Of a stretch of DNA of 64,000 nucleotides, positions 60,227-64,000 are shown piece by piece. The translations under genes were made by a program, and so were the position numbers. The notes under the pieces were generated by a model. It did not search any database and had not been told where the DNA came from. It was given only the letters and a program-made list of their open reading frames with translations. The stretch lies in contig NZ_CP168030.1 in NCBI RefSeq assembly GCF_041529975.1, positions 310,001 through 374,000 of the forward strand. The letters are read 5' to 3'. The stretch's first letter is position 1, and each line of letters begins with the position of its first letter. The stretch comes from Microbacterium maritypicum. GTDB lineage: Bacteria > Actinomycetota > Actinomycetes > Actinomycetales > Microbacteriaceae.

Positions 60227-61204
60227 ATGCCTGTCACCGACGTCACCACCGATGCCGACAACCTCACGATGACCGTGGTCGCCGACTTCGCCGCCCCCAT
60301 CGAGCGCGTCTGGAGCGCCTACAGCGATCCGCGCCAGCTCGAGCGCTTCTGGGGCCCTCCCGGATGGCCGGCCACCTTCACCGCCTGGGACCACACCGTC
60401 GGCGGACGCGCGGTCTACTCGATGAACGGCCCGCGCGGCGAGAAGTCGTCCGGGTCGTGGGAGTTCCTCTCGATCGAGGCACCGAACTCCTTCGAAGTCA
60501 TCGACTCCTTCGTCGACGAGTCCGGCAAGCCGCTCGAGGGCTTCCCCGCGCAGCGGATGTCGTTCTCGTTCGAGCCCACCGCCGAGGGCACCCGCATGGT
60601 CACGACCAGCCACTTCGACTCGGTCGATGCACTCGAGCAGGTCGTCGAGATGGGCCAGGTCGAGGGCATCAAGATGGCGATGGCACAGCTGGACGCCGTG
60701 CTGCAGGACCTCCGCGACTACGCGCAGGGCAAGGGAACGCGGGTCGAGCTGCTCGACGACACCCACGTGCGCATCACCCGTCTGGTCGAAGGGCCGCGTG
60801 AGCTGGTCTGGCGTGCGCACTTCGAGCCCGAGCTCATCCGCAAGTGGATGCTCGGCCCCGACGGCTGGGAGATGACGGAGTGCGTCGCCGCCACCGAGGT
60901 CGGCCAGTCGTACCGGAACTCGTGGGCGCCGGTCGGCGACACCGAGGGGGAGCCGTTCGGCTTCGAGGGGGAGGCGCTCCTGATCGACGCCCCGCGCCGC
61001 GCGGTCACCACCGAGCGGATGCAGGGCCTGCCGACCGAGACCCTCAACGACCTCAACCTGTATGAGGAGGACGGCGCGACCCTCGTCACGGTGCTCATCG
61101 AATACCCCGACAAGGAGACGCGCGACATGATCCTCGCCACCGGCATGGCCGACGGCATGGAGTCGTCGTTCGCTCGCCTGGAGCGGGAGCTGCTCGCCGT
61201 CTGA
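60227..61204 (+). CDS. Tandem SRPBCC (AHSA1-like) protein
   Basis: A 325-aa protein with two AHSA1 domains, residues ~10-160 (FAAPIERVWSAYSDPRQLERFWGPPGWPATF) and ~170-325 (LVEGPRELVWRAHFEPELIRKWMLGPDGWEMTEC). Each should bind a hydrophobic ligand; joined domains may work on a bulky one. Ribosome site AAGGAG. A perfect hairpin ends the operon. Confidence 0.93.
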   Translation: MPVTDVTTDADNLTMTVVADFAAPIERVWSAYSDPRQLERFWGPPGWPATFTAWDHTVGGRAVYSMNGPRGEKSSGSWEFLSIEAPNSFEVIDSFVDESGKPLEGFPAQRMSFSFEPTAEGTRMVTTSHFDSVDALEQVVEMGQVEGIKMAMAQLDAVLQDLRDYAQGKGTRVELLDDTHVRITRLVEGPRELVWRAHFEPELIRKWMLGPDGWEMTECVAATEVGQSYRNSWAPVGDTEGEPFGFEGEALLIDAPRRAVTTERMQGLPTETLNDLNLYEEDGATLVTVLIEYPDKETRDMILATGMADGMESSFARLERELLAV

Positions 61205-61231
61205 CCGCGGCGTCACGTTCACAACTCCTCA

Positions 61232-61267
61232 AGAACCGGCCGGATCCCCGCGGATCCGGCCGGTTCT
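61232..61267 (+). terminator. Strong hairpin terminator within an outer inverted repeat
   Basis: AGAACCGGCCGGATCC (61232-61247) pairs perfectly with GGATCCGGCCGGTTCT (61252-61267), loop CCGC. A second, outer inverted repeat surrounds it: AACTCCTCA (61223-61231) and TGAGGAGTT (61288-61296). The inner stem lies 28 bases after the SRPBCC stop. Confidence 0.85.
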
Positions 61268-61370
61268 CGGCATTCGGCGCCTGTTTCTGAGGAGTTATGC
61301 CCGGGCTAACGGCCGCACCACCCCTCGCGCCGAGGCAGAACCGCCCGGCTCGGGATAAAGTGGCGACACG

Positions 61371-62723
61371 ATGAGGATCACGCGCCGCACTCTGCTCCTC
61401 GGCGCCGGAGCCGGCGTCGCTTCGGTGCTTCTCGCCTCCTGCACCCCCGAACCCGCGCCCACGCCGACGCCCACGCGCACCCGTGAGCCCGAGCCTCCGC
61501 CCGGAGTTCCCGCGCCGGCCGGCAGCGTCCGCAGCACCTGGACCACCGACCCGTTCGCCCTCGGCGCCGTCAGCTTCACCCCGGTCGGGGTCGTCGCCGG
61601 CACCCGCACCGCGCTGGGTCTGCCCATCGACGACCGCGTGTTCTTCGCGGGCGAGGCGACCGATGAGGATGCTCCCGGCACGGTGCGCGGTGCCATCGCC
61701 TCTGGTGCGCGCGCCGCGGAGGAACTCATGATCCCGGGCAGCTCCGGCGAGCGGGTCGCCGTCGTCGGCGCCGGGCTCGCGGGCGCCACCGCTGCGGCAC
61801 TGCTCGCCGAACGCGGCGTGCAGGTGACCGTGTTCGAGGCGCGCGACCGCGTGGGCGGACGCGTCCACTCGCAGGTCGACGACTCCTGGCCGGTTCCGGT
61901 GCAGCTCGGCGCCTGGCTCTTCGGCGATGACGACTCCGAGGTCCTCGACCAGCTGACGAGCGGCGATGTCGGCATCGAGGAGCTGACCGGCGAGCTCTGG
62001 CGCACACCGGATGGCGATACAGACCCGGTCGACCCGCAACCGTTCACCGCGGCTATGACCACGGCGCAGGCGGCTCCCGAAGACTCCTCGGTCGCCGACG
62101 CCCTCACCGCGGCAGGCGTGGATCCCGCCGACCCCGCGACCGCCGCACTGCTCGCGATTCTCGCCACCCGCACCGGAGCCGATGCCGACGAGCTCTCCAG
62201 CTGGCTCGCCCCGCCTCTGCCGACCGGCGAGCCGAAGGCAGCCCGCGACGATCTCACTCCGTTCGTGGAGCACGCACTCGACGGCGTGCAGGTCGGACTG
62301 AGTTCCCCGGTCGCGCGCATCGCGTACGACGACTCCGGCGTCAGCGTGCGCCTCGGCACCGGTGAGGCCCTGTCGTTCGACCGGGTCGTCGTGACGGTGC
62401 CGCTCGGTGTGCTCCAGAAGCGCAGCATCGAGTTCGAGCCTGCGCTCCCGTTCTCGCAGCGGGGTGCGATCGCCGCTCTCGGCACGGGTGCGATCGAGAC
62501 CGTCTGGCTGCGGTGGGACGAGCCGTTCTGGCAGAACGAGGAGTCGATCTGGCACGCCGTGGGAGCCGATGTGCTGATCCCGACCTGGATCAACCTGCAG
62601 CCGACGACCGGAGAGAATGTGCTCGTGGGCCTCGTCGGCGGCACCGCTGCCGCGGACTTCGCCGCGCTCGACGAGAAGGCGGCCCTCGAAGCGGCCCTCG
62701 CCTCGCTCACGCTCTGGGTCTGA
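61371..62723 (+). CDS. Flavin amine oxidase lipoprotein with apparently permuted domain order
   Basis: A 450-aa secreted FAD enzyme. Residues 1-24 are a Tat-like lipoprotein signal (MRITRRTLLLG, LLASC), then a Pro/Thr linker to ~52. Residues 53-120 carry what is normally the C-terminal end of flavin monoamine oxidases: WTTDPFALGAVSF, then RVFFAGEATDEDAPGTVRGAIASG, RAAEEL. Only afterwards comes the normal N-terminal FAD fingerprint (VAVVGAGLAGATAAALLAERG, VFEARDRVGGR, 128-164). The central VVVTVPLGVLQKRSIEFEP (~337) and DEPFW (~383) follow, and the chain stops where the WTTDP part would be expected. Likely oxidises an amine, with peroxide and ammonia release, outside the membrane. One open frame, no internal stop. 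Confidence 0.88.
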   Translation: MRITRRTLLLGAGAGVASVLLASCTPEPAPTPTPTRTREPEPPPGVPAPAGSVRSTWTTDPFALGAVSFTPVGVVAGTRTALGLPIDDRVFFAGEATDEDAPGTVRGAIASGARAAEELMIPGSSGERVAVVGAGLAGATAAALLAERGVQVTVFEARDRVGGRVHSQVDDSWPVPVQLGAWLFGDDDSEVLDQLTSGDVGIEELTGELWRTPDGDTDPVDPQPFTAAMTTAQAAPEDSSVADALTAAGVDPADPATAALLAILATRTGADADELSSWLAPPLPTGEPKAARDDLTPFVEHALDGVQVGLSSPVARIAYDDSGVSVRLGTGEALSFDRVVVTVPLGVLQKRSIEFEPALPFSQRGAIAALGTGAIETVWLRWDEPFWQNEESIWHAVGADVLIPTWINLQPTTGENVLVGLVGGTAAADFAALDEKAALEAALASLTLWV

Positions 62724-62789
62724 CCGCGCTCCCCGTCGGAGCCGCTTCCACCGACGCCGTTCCGTCCGGCACCACGAAGTCCGACGCGT

Positions 62790-63527
62790 CTAGCTCCGCG
62801 CGGTCGCCGTCTCCCGCGCGGATTCCTCCGGCACCTGCTCGCCCTCGACCGCGGGCGGCCGGTCCGGAGCATCGGCCTCGTCGTCGGCATCCGTCCGCAG
62901 TCGTCTCGGCAGCGGCATGCGGCTGATGAGCACGAGCACGGTCGAGACCACGGCGAAACTGCCGAGCGCGATCGCCGCCGACGCGAGGAACTCGATCGGC
63001 CCGCTCACCTGCCGCGGGTCGAGGAAGTAGTAGGGGTACCAGCCGATCATCGGCCCACGGATCATCGTCGCGACCCCCCAGAGCACCGGGTAGGCGAGGG
63101 ACACCGGGACCACCCGCCACGGCACCGATCGGTGGCCGGGCGCCAGGGCCCATGCCGCCACCGTCAGCGCCGGCAGCCAGAAGTGCAACACCTGATCCGA
63201 CCACGGCACATCGATGCGGATACCGCGGATGCCGGCCTGCCAGACGAGGATCGCGAACACCAGTCCGGCGGTGATCGTCCAGGTCAGCACGAGTGCCAGT
63301 GCCACCGTGAGCCACCGCGGATCCCGCGCCGCGCGCAGAGCGATCACCCCCGCGATCGTGAGCAGCACGACGAACGCGATGTTGGACTGGTTGGTCAAGT
63401 AAGCGAAGAAGTTCTGGCTCGCGATCGTGTGCGACGCGAGCCCCCAGCTCAGCCGGTGGATGAGCGCCACGAGGCAGACGGCGGCAGCGCCGAGGCGGAG
63501 CAGGCCGAAGGCGGTACGCGCCTTCAC
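62790..63527 (-). CDS. Pr6Pr family membrane protein
   Basis: A 245-aa, six-helix membrane protein of the Pr6Pr / FAR-17a-like type (FFAYLTNQSNIAFVVLLTIAGV; WSDQVLHFWLPALTVAAW; GWYPYYFLDP). The helices hold conserved polar residues (His in LHFWLP, Tyr cluster), like androgen-dependent TFPI-regulating-protein homologues. Charged C-terminal tail of ~45 residues. Function unknown; monocistronic and convergent with the amine oxidase. Confidence 0.9.
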   Translation of the reverse strand: MKARTAFGLLRLGAAAVCLVALIHRLSWGLASHTIASQNFFAYLTNQSNIAFVVLLTIAGVIALRAARDPRWLTVALALVLTWTITAGLVFAILVWQAGIRGIRIDVPWSDQVLHFWLPALTVAAWALAPGHRSVPWRVVPVSLAYPVLWGVATMIRGPMIGWYPYYFLDPRQVSGPIEFLASAAIALGSFAVVSTVLVLISRMPLPRRLRTDADDEADAPDRPPAVEGEQVPEESARETATARS

Positions 63528-63653
63528 CGCTGCGTCACCCGCCTTTTCCTCATCCGCCGAGTCTACGGATCGGACCTCCGAGGTTCCGTCGCGCCGCAGA
63601 GGGCGCCCGTCCCGACGGGTGTGGATCCGTGCTGATGATCCTGTGTCGGCGTG

Positions 63654-64000
63654 TCAGCGTCGGGGTTCGCGGGTCGACCACAGCGCCAGTGCGACGAGCA
63701 CGGGCTGGAAGAACAGCCGGACGAAACGCTTCATGTCCGTGTCGAGGCCGAAGCCGTCACGGTGGTGCATCCACTGCGCCACGTTGCCGGGGAACACGGC
63801 GACGAAGAACAGTGCGGCGATCGTGCCGACCGTGCGCCGACGGCGTCGCGCCAGCAGCAGGGCAGAGCCGAGCGCGACCTCGGCCACGCCCGAGGCGAGC
63901 ACGGTCGTATCGGGGTCGAGCGGTAGCGACTCGGGAACCTGGGCCTGGAACTCCTCACGAGCCACCGTGAGGTGGGAGACGCCCGCGAAGACGAGGGAGG
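63654..64000 (-). CDS. DoxX-like membrane protein, partial at right edge
   Basis: The last 114 residues of a gene whose start lies outside the window. The frame continues to the edge (SLVFAGVSHLTVAREEFQAQ), so the internal GTG at 63965 is not the true start. Three hydrophobic segments are seen (VAEVALGSALLLA, TIAALFFVAVFPGNVAQWM, LFFQPVLVALALW). It matches small DoxX-like proteins (FAG-SHL opening and FPGNVAQ). Function unknown. Confidence 0.85.
   Translation of the reverse strand, partial: SLVFAGVSHLTVAREEFQAQVPESLPLDPDTTVLASGVAEVALGSALLLARRRRRTVGTIAALFFVAVFPGNVAQWMHHRDGFGLDTDMKRFVRLFFQPVLVALALWSTREPRR

Overview
The window looks like the chromosome of a high-GC actinobacterium of the family Microbacteriaceae, most likely Microbacterium or a close relative. 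The evidence is the strong G/C third-position bias, frequent GTG/TTG starts and GTGA/ATGA overlaps, a DUF7882-type small protein that I know only from this family, an in-gene GGATGCC word habit typical of Microbacterium, and the general gene content. No rRNA, tRNA, CRISPR array or complete insertion sequence was found. These family names and the taxon are my recognition from sequence, not a database result.

Layout. 1-7000 is an accessory, defence-like island with visibly weaker G/C bias. It holds a MazG-type pyrophosphohydrolase translationally coupled to a GIY-YIG/DUF2075 helicase (cut by the left edge), a Nudix hydrolase, a modification-dependent restriction enzyme (HTH + SRA-like + PD-(D/E)XK) with a 20-bp palindrome on its start, and a 1230-aa YobI-like membrane ATPase. 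7000-11000 holds a gene-poor stretch, a SulP transporter and another low-bias unknown gene. 11-19 kb holds small membrane/lipoproteins and three regulator-plus-target modules (ArsR/MFS, MarR/quinone-oxidoreductase-like, TetR/DHA2 MFS), each with a clearly readable operator. 19-22 kb is a pantothenate operon (DUF2520 reductase-like, panC, panD, panB). 22-25.9 kb has an XRE/DUF2975 pair, a glycosyltransferase, and an XRE/methionine aminopeptidase pair. 25.9-33 kb is an amino-sugar locus: DUF4127 and GntR on one strand, facing a sugar ABC transporter, NanE and a ROK kinase.

33-44.5 kb has PadR, an AarF/UbiB kinase, a BCCT betaine transporter, an SDR-DUF2867 protein, an MFS transporter, an SRPBCC/ArsR pair, MarR regulators and an SDR. 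44.7-51.5 kb is arsenic resistance: a BASS-type transporter, ACR3 pump, ArsR-ArsC fusion and stand-alone ArsC, then NhaA, then an ArsO-like flavoprotein facing a second ArsR. 51.5-61.3 kb has a TetR/NAD(P)H oxidoreductase pair, an ECF42-type sigma factor with its DGPF/YciI partner, two divergent genes sharing an almost identical promoter block that may be sigma targets, and PadR and ArsR/SRPBCC modules. 61.3-64 kb has a flavin amine oxidase lipoprotein whose fold order appears circularly permuted, a Pr6Pr membrane protein and a DoxX-like gene cut by the right edge.

The most unusual items are the apparent circular permutation of the amine oxidase (61371-62723), the MazG/GIY-YIG-DUF2075 and SRA-nuclease defence genes at the left end, the twin promoter blocks near 56 kb, a family of hairpin-forming dispersed repeats (16.3, 16.5, 19.8 and 40.7 kb), and a DUF4127 protein inside a NanE/ROK amino-sugar locus.
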